From: Lachnospiraceae bacterium
GTDB taxonomy: Bacteria > Bacillota > Clostridia > Lachnospirales > Lachnospiraceae
Direction: 5' to 3'
Length of the DNA: 64,000 nt
NCBI GenBank assembly: GCA_029005135.1
Contig: JAQXFO010000085.1
Location: 1-64,000 of the forward strand
Every line of letters begins with the position of its first letter. Within the stretch, counting starts at the first letter, position 1. Positions 25,466 to 34,731 of this stretch are shown here, piece by piece. The position numbers and the translations under genes were made by a program. Below the pieces are notes generated by a model. It ran no database searches. It worked only from the letters and a program-made list of their open reading frames with translations, and was not told where the DNA came from.

Positions 25466-26524
25466 ATGAAGAAAAAGAAAACACGCCGCCAGATTCTCCG
25501 TGAGAGACAGATGACCGCCATGCTCATCCTCGGCATTCTCCTCATTGTCACCGTGATCGGCGTCGTGATCGGGACTAAGATCGGCGCCGGCCGCCGGTCC
25601 GAGATCGCGGCAAAGGAACAGGAGGCGATCGAAGCGCAGGCCGAAGAGGAGGCTGCGCGCCGCCGGGAGGAAGAGGCCAGGCAGAGTGCCGCCGAAGAAG
25701 CCTCCCGCGCCGAAGCCGAAGACCAGGCAAGGCAGCAGGATCATACGGAGACGCAGCAGCTCCTGGCGGAACAGACGAAGGCAGCCAACAAGGAGAAGGC
25801 GGAACAGCTTAAGCTTCTGGCCGCCGCCGGTATCGCTGACGTTTCGGCTTATGCGGTATCTCAGATCGCGCCGCCCCAGGAGGTAACGCCTTCCCATGTG
25901 GTCTGTATCGATGCCGGCCACGAGCGCGTGGATCTGCTGGAGCAGGAACCAAACGCCCCGGGCTCCGATGTGATGAAGCAGAAGGTTTCCAGCGGTACCT
26001 ACGGCAATGCCTCGGGTCTTGAGGAATACGAACTGAATCTGATGGTGGCTTTGAAGCTGCAGGCGGTCCTGGAAAGCCGCGGCTATCAGGTCATCATGAC
26101 ACGAACCGACCACGAGGTGCAGCTGAGCAACATTGACCGCGCCGAGATTGCCAATATGTCCGGCGCCGAGATCATGGTACGTATTCACGCCAACAGTGTC
26201 GACGATACCGCCGTGACGGGGGCCCTGACCTTTGGTCCCGGCAATGACAACGCTTACCTATCAGCTGAGCTGATTGCGGAAAGCATTCGTCTCGGCACCG
26301 ACATCATCAACGCCTTCTGTACCGCTACCGGTGCAAACAACCGCGGTTACTGCGCCGACAACACTCTGACGGGCGTGAACTGGACACAGATACCCTGTAC
26401 GTATATCGAGATGGGCTTTATGTCGAATCCGGATGAGGACCTTCTTATGGCCGATGACGGTTATCAGAACCGGATGGCCGAAGGCATCGCCAATGGTATC
26501 GACGCGTTTTTTGCGGGGAATTGA
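25466..26524 (+). CDS. N-acetylmuramoyl-L-alanine amidase, membrane-anchored, coiled-coil N-terminus
   Basis: VCIDAGHE...EYELNLMVALKLQAVLESRGYQVIMTR amidase_3 motifs; TM at N-term; EAIEAQAEEEAARRREEEAR coiled coil. Confidence 0.92.
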   Translation: MKKKKTRRQILRERQMTAMLILGILLIVTVIGVVIGTKIGAGRRSEIAAKEQEAIEAQAEEEAARRREEEARQSAAEEASRAEAEDQARQQDHTETQQLLAEQTKAANKEKAEQLKLLAAAGIADVSAYAVSQIAPPQEVTPSHVVCIDAGHERVDLLEQEPNAPGSDVMKQKVSSGTYGNASGLEEYELNLMVALKLQAVLESRGYQVIMTRTDHEVQLSNIDRAEIANMSGAEIMVRIHANSVDDTAVTGALTFGPGNDNAYLSAELIAESIRLGTDIINAFCTATGANNRGYCADNTLTGVNWTQIPCTYIEMGFMSNPDEDLLMADDGYQNRMAEGIANGIDAFFAGN

Positions 26525-26525
26525 T

Positions 26526-28076
26526 ATGACCTGGTCTGCAGTATTATTTGATCTTGACGGCACGCTCACGGATTCCGGTGAGGGGATCCGCCGCAGTGTG
26601 GCCTACGCTCTGGAGAAAATGGGCCGGCCGCCGCTTTCGGAAGCTGAACTTAACAGTTTCATAGGCCCGCCGCTGAAGGATGCCTTCAGGGACTATGCCG
26701 GCATGACGGCGGAAGAAGCGGAAGAAGCCATCGGTTTCTACCGGGAGCGCTATGTTGATACCGGTCTCTATGAAAACGAAATCTATCCGGGCATCAAAGC
26801 CTGTCTGGACCGGCTCCGAGAGGACGGTATGATCCTGGGTGTGGCTTCCTGCAAGCCCGAGCCGATGGTGAAGGCGGTGCTGGCACATTTTGGTCTGGAT
26901 GCTTATTTTTCCGTCATGACCGGCAGCCTGATGGACGGCAGCCGCGCCTCCAAGCAGGAGGTGATCGAAACCGCCCTTCGGGAACTGGGCCTTGATGAAC
27001 ACCGGCCATCGGTTGTCTATGTCGGTGACCGCAAATACGATGCTGCCGGTGCCCGGGCCTGCGGTCTTGCGTGCATCGGTGCTCTCTGGGGCTACGGCAG
27101 CTTCGATGAGCTGGCTGCCGAGAAAACGCTCTACATCGCGGCGGATCCGTCGCGGGCCGCTGCTTTAATCGAAGAAGAAAATGCCGGCCCGCCCCGTCAG
27201 AAGAGACGTCAGTCAGCGCCGTCAGCAAGAGAAACGGTGCCGTCGACGGTGGGACAGAACCGGGATGCGCTGCCGCTGATGCTCTGGCGCGTGCTGTACC
27301 CGATGCTGCTCTATGTGATGATGATACAGGCCTGCGTCTTTGCGGCGGTGGCTGTCATTGAGCTTGTCTCAGTCCTGATCGGGATGCCGTCCCTTTCCCT
27401 GATGCTGGATGATATGGGGATTCTTCTGGCGGTGCAGGGCCTGGCGGCGGTGCTGTCAGGGCCGATCCTGTACCTTTTTATGAAGCAGGACGATGCGAAA
27501 CGCTGCCTGGGAGGGCGTTATCGCTTCGGTCCGATGCCGAAAAAGGTCTGTACCCCGGCCGAATGGGTTGCTGCGTCGGTGCTGACGGTGACCTTTGGCA
27601 TGGTCGTCAGCCTTATCCTGTCCCTCCTTCAGCTGCCCTTTTTCGATCAGGGCTTTCAGGAAGTCAATGACACGCTGTCGGGAGCGGCGATCCCCATTCA
27701 GATCTTCGCGGTCTGCCTTGTCTGCCCGATCTGTGAGGAACTGATCTTCCGGGGACTGGTGCAGCGGCGCATACGCGATTATGCGGGGCCGAAAAAGGCC
27801 ATCATCCTGTCAGCGCTTCTGTTCGGTATCTATCACATGAACCTGACTCAGGGGCTTTTTGCTTTTGCGGTGGGTATCCTGCTGGCAGTCATGTATGAAA
27901 AATACGGCGATCTGCGCCCGGTGCTGCTGATGCACATCGCCAACAACACCTGGAACACGCTGATCACGTATATCGACATCCCCATAAGTCCCGTCATTTT
28001 CTACGGTCTGGTGATTCTGGTGACGGTGTTTCTGATGATCTATTTCTTTGCCAGGGACCGTCTGGGAAATGCCTGA
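26526..28076 (+). CDS. fusion: HAD family phosphatase + CPBP family intramembrane metalloprotease
   Basis: N-term VLFDLDGTLTDSGEGI, YVGDRKYDAAGA (HAD); C-term CPICEELIFRGLVQRRIRDYAG, FGIYHMNLTQG, LLMHIANNTWNT (CPBP/Abi); single open frame; start moved to ATG 26526. Confidence 0.9.
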   Translation: MTWSAVLFDLDGTLTDSGEGIRRSVAYALEKMGRPPLSEAELNSFIGPPLKDAFRDYAGMTAEEAEEAIGFYRERYVDTGLYENEIYPGIKACLDRLREDGMILGVASCKPEPMVKAVLAHFGLDAYFSVMTGSLMDGSRASKQEVIETALRELGLDEHRPSVVYVGDRKYDAAGARACGLACIGALWGYGSFDELAAEKTLYIAADPSRAAALIEEENAGPPRQKRRQSAPSARETVPSTVGQNRDALPLMLWRVLYPMLLYVMMIQACVFAAVAVIELVSVLIGMPSLSLMLDDMGILLAVQGLAAVLSGPILYLFMKQDDAKRCLGGRYRFGPMPKKVCTPAEWVAASVLTVTFGMVVSLILSLLQLPFFDQGFQEVNDTLSGAAIPIQIFAVCLVCPICEELIFRGLVQRRIRDYAGPKKAIILSALLFGIYHMNLTQGLFAFAVGILLAVMYEKYGDLRPVLLMHIANNTWNTLITYIDIPISPVIFYGLVILVTVFLMIYFFARDRLGNA

Positions 28077-28116
28077 TAAGGCGGCGAAAAACCTTGAAAA
28101 TCGGGCATTTCCGGCA

Positions 28117-28145
28117 TTGACGGAGACTGCCGGCAATGCTATAAT
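28117..28145 (+). promoter_or_regulatory. promoter of rpsB-tsf
   Basis: TTGACG-N17-TATAAT with extended TGC. Confidence 0.8.
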
Positions 28146-28253
28146 CTCAATGTTGCGAAAAAATCACATATGCCGTTTGCGGTCATCCGGTGCCTGAATT
28201 GGTCATGGCCGATAAGCATATGGAAGAAAAAACCATTTAAAGGAGTATCACAC

Positions 28254-29030
<777 letters not shown>

Positions 29031-29046
29031 TTAAGATACTGACCGG

Positions 29047-29071
29047 GAGCCTCCCATCCGCTGGGGGGCTC
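29047..29071 (+). other. hairpin in rpsB-tsf intergenic region
   Basis: GAGCCTCCC-N7-GGGGGGCTC stem. Confidence 0.55.
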
Positions 29072-29093
29072 ATTTCAAAAGGAGGATAAGACT

Positions 29094-30035
29094 ATGGCTA
29101 TTACCGCTGCAATGGTTAAAGAATTAAGAGAGATGACCGGTGCCGGCATGATGGACTGCAAGAAAGCCCTGACCGCCACTGACGGCGACAAGGATGCCGC
29201 TGTCGAATGGCTGCGTGAAAAAGGCCTGGCCACTGCTCAGAAGAAGGCCAGCCGTATCGCCGCCGAAGGTGTGGCTTATACGCTCGTTGCCGAAGACGGC
29301 AAGTCTGCCGTTGTTGTCGAAGTCAACTCTGAGACCGACTTCGTCGCCAAGAACGAAAAATTCCAGACTTATGTGGCCGAGGTTGCGGCTCAGGCCCTGA
29401 CAACGGAAGCTGCCGATATTGACGCTTTCCTGGCCGAGACATGGGCTGACGACACATCCAAGACCGTTTCCGAAGCGCTGGCCGCTCAGATCGCCGTCAT
29501 CGGTGAGAACCTGAAGATCCGCCGCTTCGAACAGGTTAAGGAAGAAAACGGCTTCATCGCTTCTTATGTCCATGCCGGCGGCAAGATCGGTGTTCTGATC
29601 GATGTCGTTACCGACGTTGTCAACGATGATGTGAAAGAGATGGCCAGAAATATCGCCATGCAGGTAGCTGCTCTGAAGCCGCTCTACACTACCCGTGCCG
29701 AGATCAGTGAAGAGTATATCGCTCGCGAAAAAGAAATCCTGCTGGCTCAGATCATGAACGATCCGAAGGAATCCCAGAAGCCGGAAAAGGTTATTCAGGG
29801 CATGATCATGGGTCGTATCCAGAAGGAACTGAAGGAGATCTGCCTTGTCGATCAGGTCTATGTCAGGGCCGAAGACGGCAAGCAGTCCGTCCAGCAGTAT
29901 GTTGATCAGGTTGCCAAGGCTAACGGCGCCAAGATCAGCATCAAGGGCTTTGTCCGCTTTGAGACAGGCGAAGGCCTTGAGAAGAGAAACGAGGACTTTG
30001 CTGCCGAAGTCGCGGCTCAGAGAGGTCAGGCCTGA
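29094..30035 (+). CDS. tsf: translation elongation factor Ts
   Basis: MAITAAMVKELREMTGAGMMDCKKALTATDGD. Confidence 0.98.
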   Translation: MAITAAMVKELREMTGAGMMDCKKALTATDGDKDAAVEWLREKGLATAQKKASRIAAEGVAYTLVAEDGKSAVVVEVNSETDFVAKNEKFQTYVAEVAAQALTTEAADIDAFLAETWADDTSKTVSEALAAQIAVIGENLKIRRFEQVKEENGFIASYVHAGGKIGVLIDVVTDVVNDDVKEMARNIAMQVAALKPLYTTRAEISEEYIAREKEILLAQIMNDPKESQKPEKVIQGMIMGRIQKELKEICLVDQVYVRAEDGKQSVQQYVDQVAKANGAKISIKGFVRFETGEGLEKRNEDFAAEVAAQRGQA

Positions 30036-30062
30036 TCACTCGCCTTACAGCAAACATAAACG

Positions 30063-30094
30063 GCTGTCCCGATACTATCGGGACAGCTTTTTTT
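30063..30094 (+). terminator. Rho-independent terminator after tsf
   Basis: GCTGTCCCGATA-C-TATCGGGACAGC + TTTTTTT. Confidence 0.95.
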
Positions 30095-30121
30095 GGTTTT
30101 TTCCGTATCCTGTGTTACAAT
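30093..30121 (+). promoter_or_regulatory. promoter of LCP gene
   Basis: TTGGTT-N17-TACAAT, extended TGT. Confidence 0.5.
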
Positions 30122-30128
30122 AGCCTTT

Positions 30129-31316
30129 ATGAAAAAGAATAGAATCACAAAAATTATCCTTATTGTTCTTGGCATTCTGGTCTCATTGTGTCTTCTGGCT
30201 GTTCTGGCCTGGAAGGTGATGCCCCGTGACGCCAGGATGTCACTTATCAAAATGCTGTCCAGAAGCCAGGTCGTGCGCGATGTGGCGGGGGCCGGCGTCA
30301 AGGAGACCTACAATGACAAGGTCCGTGATGAGAGCTTTGAGGAGGAAAGCATCGCGGTAACGGAAGAGGCCGAAAAAAAACTGACAGGCTACACGAATAT
30401 CCTGCTCTTCGGTATCGATTCCCGTGACAGTTCCTTTGATCAGGGCACCAACAGCGACAGCATGATCATCGTCAGCATCAACAACGATACCGGCTCGATC
30501 CGCATGGCATCGGTCTATCGCGATACCTATCTGAAGCTGATCGGCGACAGCAAGGGCGAAGTCTTCCGCAAGGCCAACGCGGCTTATGCCCGGGGCGGCG
30601 CCGTTGAGGCCATTTCCACTCTGAACACCAACCTGGATCTCAACATCACGGACTATGTCATCGTCAATTTTGCCGGTCTGTCGGAGATCGTCGATATTTT
30701 CGGCGGTGTGGATATTCATGTCAGTGAACGCGAGAAGGAGCTCATCAACAGCTTCAGCGACAACATGGCCGATGAAGCCGGCCTGCCGGCACCGGCGCAT
30801 CTGGCGGCGGGCGGGGATGTCCACCTGACGGGTCTCCAGACCACGGCCTTCTGCCGTATCCGCAGCGCCGTCTTCACGGATGAGGACGGTCGGGAATATC
30901 ACTACGATTACGGCCGTACGGCCCGCCAGCGCTATGTGATGAAGCGGCTGATGGCTTCGGCCAAGACCGCCGGCGTGACACAGCTTTTGTCCATGGCCGA
31001 TGCCGTTATGAACCTCAACAGTGAGGACAGGACCGTCATCAGGACAAGCCTGTCGTACGACAGCATCATGGATCTGGTACCTTACCTCATCGATTACCGA
31101 ATGGAGGGCAGCACCGGCTTCCCCTATACGCTTCTGGGCAAGGATGTGGAAGGTGACGATGCGGTGGTGCCCTGCGGTCTGGCTTACAATGTCAAGGAAC
31201 TGCATCGGTTCCTTTTTGATGATGAAAGTTATGCCCCTTCTGAGACGGTACAGACGATCAGCGAACAGATCATCGCCCGTACCGGTGTCGGGGAGAAGAC
31301 CCTTGAGGCTTCCTGA
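30129..31316 (+). CDS. LytR-CpsA-Psr (LCP) family cell wall polymer transferase
   Basis: N-term TM; NILLFGIDSRDSSFDQGTNSDSMIIVSINNDTGSIRMASVYRDTYL. Confidence 0.93.
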   Translation: MKKNRITKIILIVLGILVSLCLLAVLAWKVMPRDARMSLIKMLSRSQVVRDVAGAGVKETYNDKVRDESFEEESIAVTEEAEKKLTGYTNILLFGIDSRDSSFDQGTNSDSMIIVSINNDTGSIRMASVYRDTYLKLIGDSKGEVFRKANAAYARGGAVEAISTLNTNLDLNITDYVIVNFAGLSEIVDIFGGVDIHVSEREKELINSFSDNMADEAGLPAPAHLAAGGDVHLTGLQTTAFCRIRSAVFTDEDGREYHYDYGRTARQRYVMKRLMASAKTAGVTQLLSMADAVMNLNSEDRTVIRTSLSYDSIMDLVPYLIDYRMEGSTGFPYTLLGKDVEGDDAVVPCGLAYNVKELHRFLFDDESYAPSETVQTISEQIIARTGVGEKTLEAS

Positions 31317-31341
31317 CAGCCGGAGAGGAAAGGAGTCAGCT

Positions 31342-32028
31342 ATGACGGTATCCCCCATCAAAGTCATTGAACTGAAGGCCTCAGTGCTGGCCGACAATGA
31401 CGCCGACGCGGCGCTTCTCCGGGAAGAGAATCGCCGGAAAAAAGTTTTTTACGTCAATATGATGTCTTCACCCGGTGCGGGCAAGACAACGCTATTGCTG
31501 GCAGCCCTCAGACGGCTCGATCCGTCCATTGCCGCCGCTGTTATGGAGGCCGACATCGACAGCGACGTGGATGCCGCCGCCGTGAGGGAGGCCGGTTTTC
31601 CGGTTGTCCAGCTTCATACGGGCGGCATGTGCCATCTCGATGCGGCCATGAGCCGGCAGGGACTGTCCCAGCCGGAGATAGCAGGCGCGGACATGGTTTT
31701 TCTGGAAAATGTGGGCAATCTTGTCTGTCCGGCGGAATTTGACACGGGGGCGGCGCTTAACGTGGTGCTCCTTTCGATTCCCGAGGGGGATGACAAGCCC
31801 CTGAAATACCCGCTGATGTTCGAAAAGGCTGACATGATCGTGCTGACCAAGATCGATGCGGCGGAAGCCTTTGATTTTGACGAGGCCCGCTTCCGAGCCA
31901 ATGCCGCGCTCTGCAATCCCGAAGCGCGGATCTATCCCGTGTCAGCCCTGACAGGCGAGGGAATGGCGGCGTGGTGCCGGGCTCTGGAAGACAGCTGCAA
32001 AGCCTTTTTCGGGAGGTGTGAGTCATGA
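31342..32028 (+). CDS. hypB: HypB-like GTPase (nickel incorporation), paralogue 1
   Basis: MSSPGAGKTTLL P-loop; TGGMCHLDAAM; ENVGNLVCPAEFDTGA; G4 motif LTKID; start moved to ATG 31342. Confidence 0.88.
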   Translation: MTVSPIKVIELKASVLADNDADAALLREENRRKKVFYVNMMSSPGAGKTTLLLAALRRLDPSIAAAVMEADIDSDVDAAAVREAGFPVVQLHTGGMCHLDAAMSRQGLSQPEIAGADMVFLENVGNLVCPAEFDTGAALNVVLLSIPEGDDKPLKYPLMFEKADMIVLTKIDAAEAFDFDEARFRANAALCNPEARIYPVSALTGEGMAAWCRALEDSCKAFFGRCES

Positions 32029-32696
32029 GCCGTGTCAGGACCATCAATGTCGGAGTGGGCATTTTCGAAGACAATGACCGTATCGCCGCCGACGTGCGTC
32101 GGATGACGGCGGAAAGCGGTACCTGCCTGATCAATGTGATGGCCAGTCCGGGAGCCGGCAAGACGTCGGTGCTTCTCCGAACGATCGCGGCGCTGAAGGC
32201 GCGTTATCGCCTGGGCGTGCTGGAGGCGGATATCGCCGCCGAGGTGGATGCCCTGAAGATGGCCGAAGCCGGTGTGACGGCCCTGCAGGCCCATACGGGC
32301 GGCGAGTGCGCCATGGATGCGGCGATGACGCAGGCGGCCCTGTCGGCGATGCCTCTTGAGGATCTGGATGCCGTTTTCCTGGAAAATGTCGGCAATCTGG
32401 TCTGTCCGGCGGAGCAGGATACGGGGGCAGATCTCAATGTGGAGATCCTGTCGGTGCCGGAGGGCGACGATAAGCCTCTCAAATACCCGCTGATGTTCCG
32501 GGTTTGTCAGGTCATTCTGATCAACAAGATCGACACCCGGCGCTTCTTTGCTTTTGATGATGAGGCGGTCACGGCCCGTATACGGGCGCTGAACCCCGGG
32601 GCGAAGATATTCTTTCTCTCGGCGAAGACCGGCGAGGGCTTTGATGACTGGATCGCCTGTCTGGCAGATTGTATCGACGCTGCGAAAAAGGTATAA
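32025..32696 (+). CDS. hypB: HypB-like GTPase, paralogue 2
   Basis: MASPGAGKTSVLL P-loop; TGGECAMDAAM; ENVGNLVCPAEQDTGADLNV; G4 NKID; ATGA overlap with paralogue 1. Confidence 0.88.
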   Translation: MSRVRTINVGVGIFEDNDRIAADVRRMTAESGTCLINVMASPGAGKTSVLLRTIAALKARYRLGVLEADIAAEVDALKMAEAGVTALQAHTGGECAMDAAMTQAALSAMPLEDLDAVFLENVGNLVCPAEQDTGADLNVEILSVPEGDDKPLKYPLMFRVCQVILINKIDTRRFFAFDDEAVTARIRALNPGAKIFFLSAKTGEGFDDWIACLADCIDAAKKV

Positions 32697-32697
32697 T
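32669..32697 (+). promoter_or_regulatory. promoter of FAA hydrolase gene, inside the 3' end of hypB paralogue 2
   Basis: TTGTAT-N17-TATAAT. Confidence 0.65.
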
Positions 32698-32731
32698 TTA
32701 ACGAAACGAAACCGAAAGGAACCATGCTTTT

Positions 32732-33613
32732 ATGAAATTTTTGACTTTCCGGAGCGACGGCTTTGAGATGCTCGGCCTCGTCTCTGAAGACGGCAGGACG
32801 GTCTATCCGCTCAATGAGATCGGCCTGTCCTACTTTAATATGACGGATCTGGTGACACGCCTGACGGAAGAGGACCGGCAGAAAGCCATGGACTTTCTCC
32901 GGGCTCCCGAGGGCGGTATCCTTTATGAGGAGACAGAAAAGTGTGCACCCATCCCGCGTCCGGCCCAGGACGTGATCTGCCTCGGCATCAACTATCATGC
33001 CCATGCCGAGGAGGCGGCCCGCTATGAGAAGCAGGCCTTCGGCGGCGATCGTCCCTATCCGATCTATTTCTCCAAGCGCGTCAACGAGGCGGTGGCGGAC
33101 GGCGGTTTCATCGAGAGCCATCCGGGCCTGGTGGAACGCCTGGATTATGAGTGCGAGCTGGCGGTGGTCATCGGCCGAGAGGCGGTCAATGTCAGTCCGG
33201 AAGAAGCCTATGATTATGTGTTCGGCTACACGATTCTCAACGATGTCAGCGCCCGCGTGCTGCAGACGCGCCATAAGCAGTGGTATTTCGGCAAGAGCCT
33301 GGATGGTTTTACGCCGATCGGTCCCTGGATCGTGACGGCGGATGAGCTTCCCGGCCGCCCGGCTCTGCCGATTCGGAGTTATGTCAACGGGGAATTGAGA
33401 CAGAATTCCAATACCTCGCTGCTGATCTTTGATATTGCCTATGTCATCAGCGAGCTGTCTCAGGGCATGACGCTTCTGCCAGGCACGATCATCGCCATGG
33501 GAACGCCGTCGGGTGTCGGCATGGGCTTTGACCCGCCGCGTTTCCTGAAGAGCGGCGATACGGTGGATTGTCAGATCGAGGGTATCGGGACTCTTCACAA
33601 CACGGTGCGCTGA
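32732..33613 (+). CDS. fumarylacetoacetate hydrolase family protein
   Basis: DVICLGINYHAHAEE...YECELAVVIGREAVNVSPEEAYDYVFGYTILNDVSAR...GTPSGVGMGFDPPRFLKSGD. Confidence 0.93.
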   Translation: MKFLTFRSDGFEMLGLVSEDGRTVYPLNEIGLSYFNMTDLVTRLTEEDRQKAMDFLRAPEGGILYEETEKCAPIPRPAQDVICLGINYHAHAEEAARYEKQAFGGDRPYPIYFSKRVNEAVADGGFIESHPGLVERLDYECELAVVIGREAVNVSPEEAYDYVFGYTILNDVSARVLQTRHKQWYFGKSLDGFTPIGPWIVTADELPGRPALPIRSYVNGELRQNSNTSLLIFDIAYVISELSQGMTLLPGTIIAMGTPSGVGMGFDPPRFLKSGDTVDCQIEGIGTLHNTVR

Positions 33614-33614
33614 G

Positions 33615-34115
33615 ATGGGATTGCTGAAGAGGTTCTATCCGGACCGGGAGGCGTCCGATACTTATCATATCGATTTTGAGGCGCTGTACCGGGAGGGATA
33701 CCGGGGTCTTATTTTTGACATTGACAATACGCTGGTGCCCCACGGTGCCCCCGCCGATGACCGGGCTCTGGCCCTTTTCCGGAGGCTTCGTGATATCGGC
33801 TTTCGGGTCTGTCTGCTGTCCAACAACGACAGGGCACGAGTGGAGATGTTCAACCGCGATATCGGGGCCTCCATCATCGAAAAGGCCGGCAAGCCCTCCC
33901 GCAGAGGCTATGACCGGGCTCTGGCCCTTATGGGTACATCCGTCGGTGAAACCTGTGCCGTCGGCGATCAGATATTCACGGATATCTGGGGTGCCCGCCG
34001 GGCCGGCATCACCGCGATTCTCGTGGGCAGGCTGGATCCCCGGGAGGAGATCCAGATCGTGCTCAAGCGTTATCTGGAGAAGATCGTCTTATACTGTTAT
34101 CACCGTCGGAAATAA
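33615..34115 (+). CDS. YqeG family HAD IIIA-type phosphatase
   Basis: LIFDIDNTLVPHG; VCLLSNND; AVGDQIFTDIWGARRAG. Confidence 0.93.
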   Translation: MGLLKRFYPDREASDTYHIDFEALYREGYRGLIFDIDNTLVPHGAPADDRALALFRRLRDIGFRVCLLSNNDRARVEMFNRDIGASIIEKAGKPSRRGYDRALALMGTSVGETCAVGDQIFTDIWGARRAGITAILVGRLDPREEIQIVLKRYLEKIVLYCYHRRK

Positions 34116-34131
34116 AGAAAGGGAGTCAGAT

Positions 34132-34644
34132 ATGGATCATATTATTCTGGAAGGTTTTATCGGCAGCGGAAAAGCCACAGTCGGCAAGAAGATCGCCAAG
34201 GATATGGCGCTGAAGCTGTATGAGGTGGAGAAGATGGTGTCGGAGAAGATGAAGCTCTCCACAGCCGATATCCACGATAAGTTCGGAGAGAGCTATCTGA
34301 GGGCTCTGGAGACTTCGGTGCTCAACGATCTGCTGCTTCTGGATGAGCGCGCCGTTATCATCATCGGCTCCGATCTGCCGTTGATGCCGTTTAACGCCCC
34401 CTATCTTGAGAAGCTGGGCCGGGTCTACTGGCTCAAAGCCTCCCAGAGCAAGATCGTGGCCAAGATCGCCAAGACCAAAAAGTATGCCTGGATGCAGAAG
34501 GACGGCATGGAGACCCGCGTCGGGGATATGCTGGCGGAGCGTGAGCCGGCCTATGAGAAGATCGCCGCACATGTGATCGATATGGAGACACTGTCCGCCG
34601 ATGAGGCGGCGGAGGTCATCGAGAAGCTGGCGGTAGAGGGCTGA
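34132..34644 (+). CDS. shikimate kinase-like protein with degenerate active-site motifs
   Basis: MDHIILEGFIGSGKATVGKKIAKDM P-loop-like N-term, ESYLRALET and EREPAYEKIA retained; start moved to ATG 34132. Confidence 0.8.
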   Translation: MDHIILEGFIGSGKATVGKKIAKDMALKLYEVEKMVSEKMKLSTADIHDKFGESYLRALETSVLNDLLLLDERAVIIIGSDLPLMPFNAPYLEKLGRVYWLKASQSKIVAKIAKTKKYAWMQKDGMETRVGDMLAEREPAYEKIAAHVIDMETLSADEAAEVIEKLAVEG

Positions 34645-34731
34645 CGCCGGAACACAGCCGGCGGAAGACTGACAGCGGCGGCTGGCCGCGGCAGACGATG
34701 TCGGCCTTAGTCAGCATGAAAAAGGCCGTCT

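Noticed and set aside
23987-26188. Very long antisense ORFs (e.g. 733 aa here; also 59967-61853, 13154-14983, 20569-22311, 18564-19979)
   Set aside because: They run antisense to well-identified genes (argS/amidase, era/recO, recJ, hisS/aspS, hemZ), have low-information His/Arg/Gln-rich translations and no start context; typical shadow ORFs of GC-rich coding sequence.
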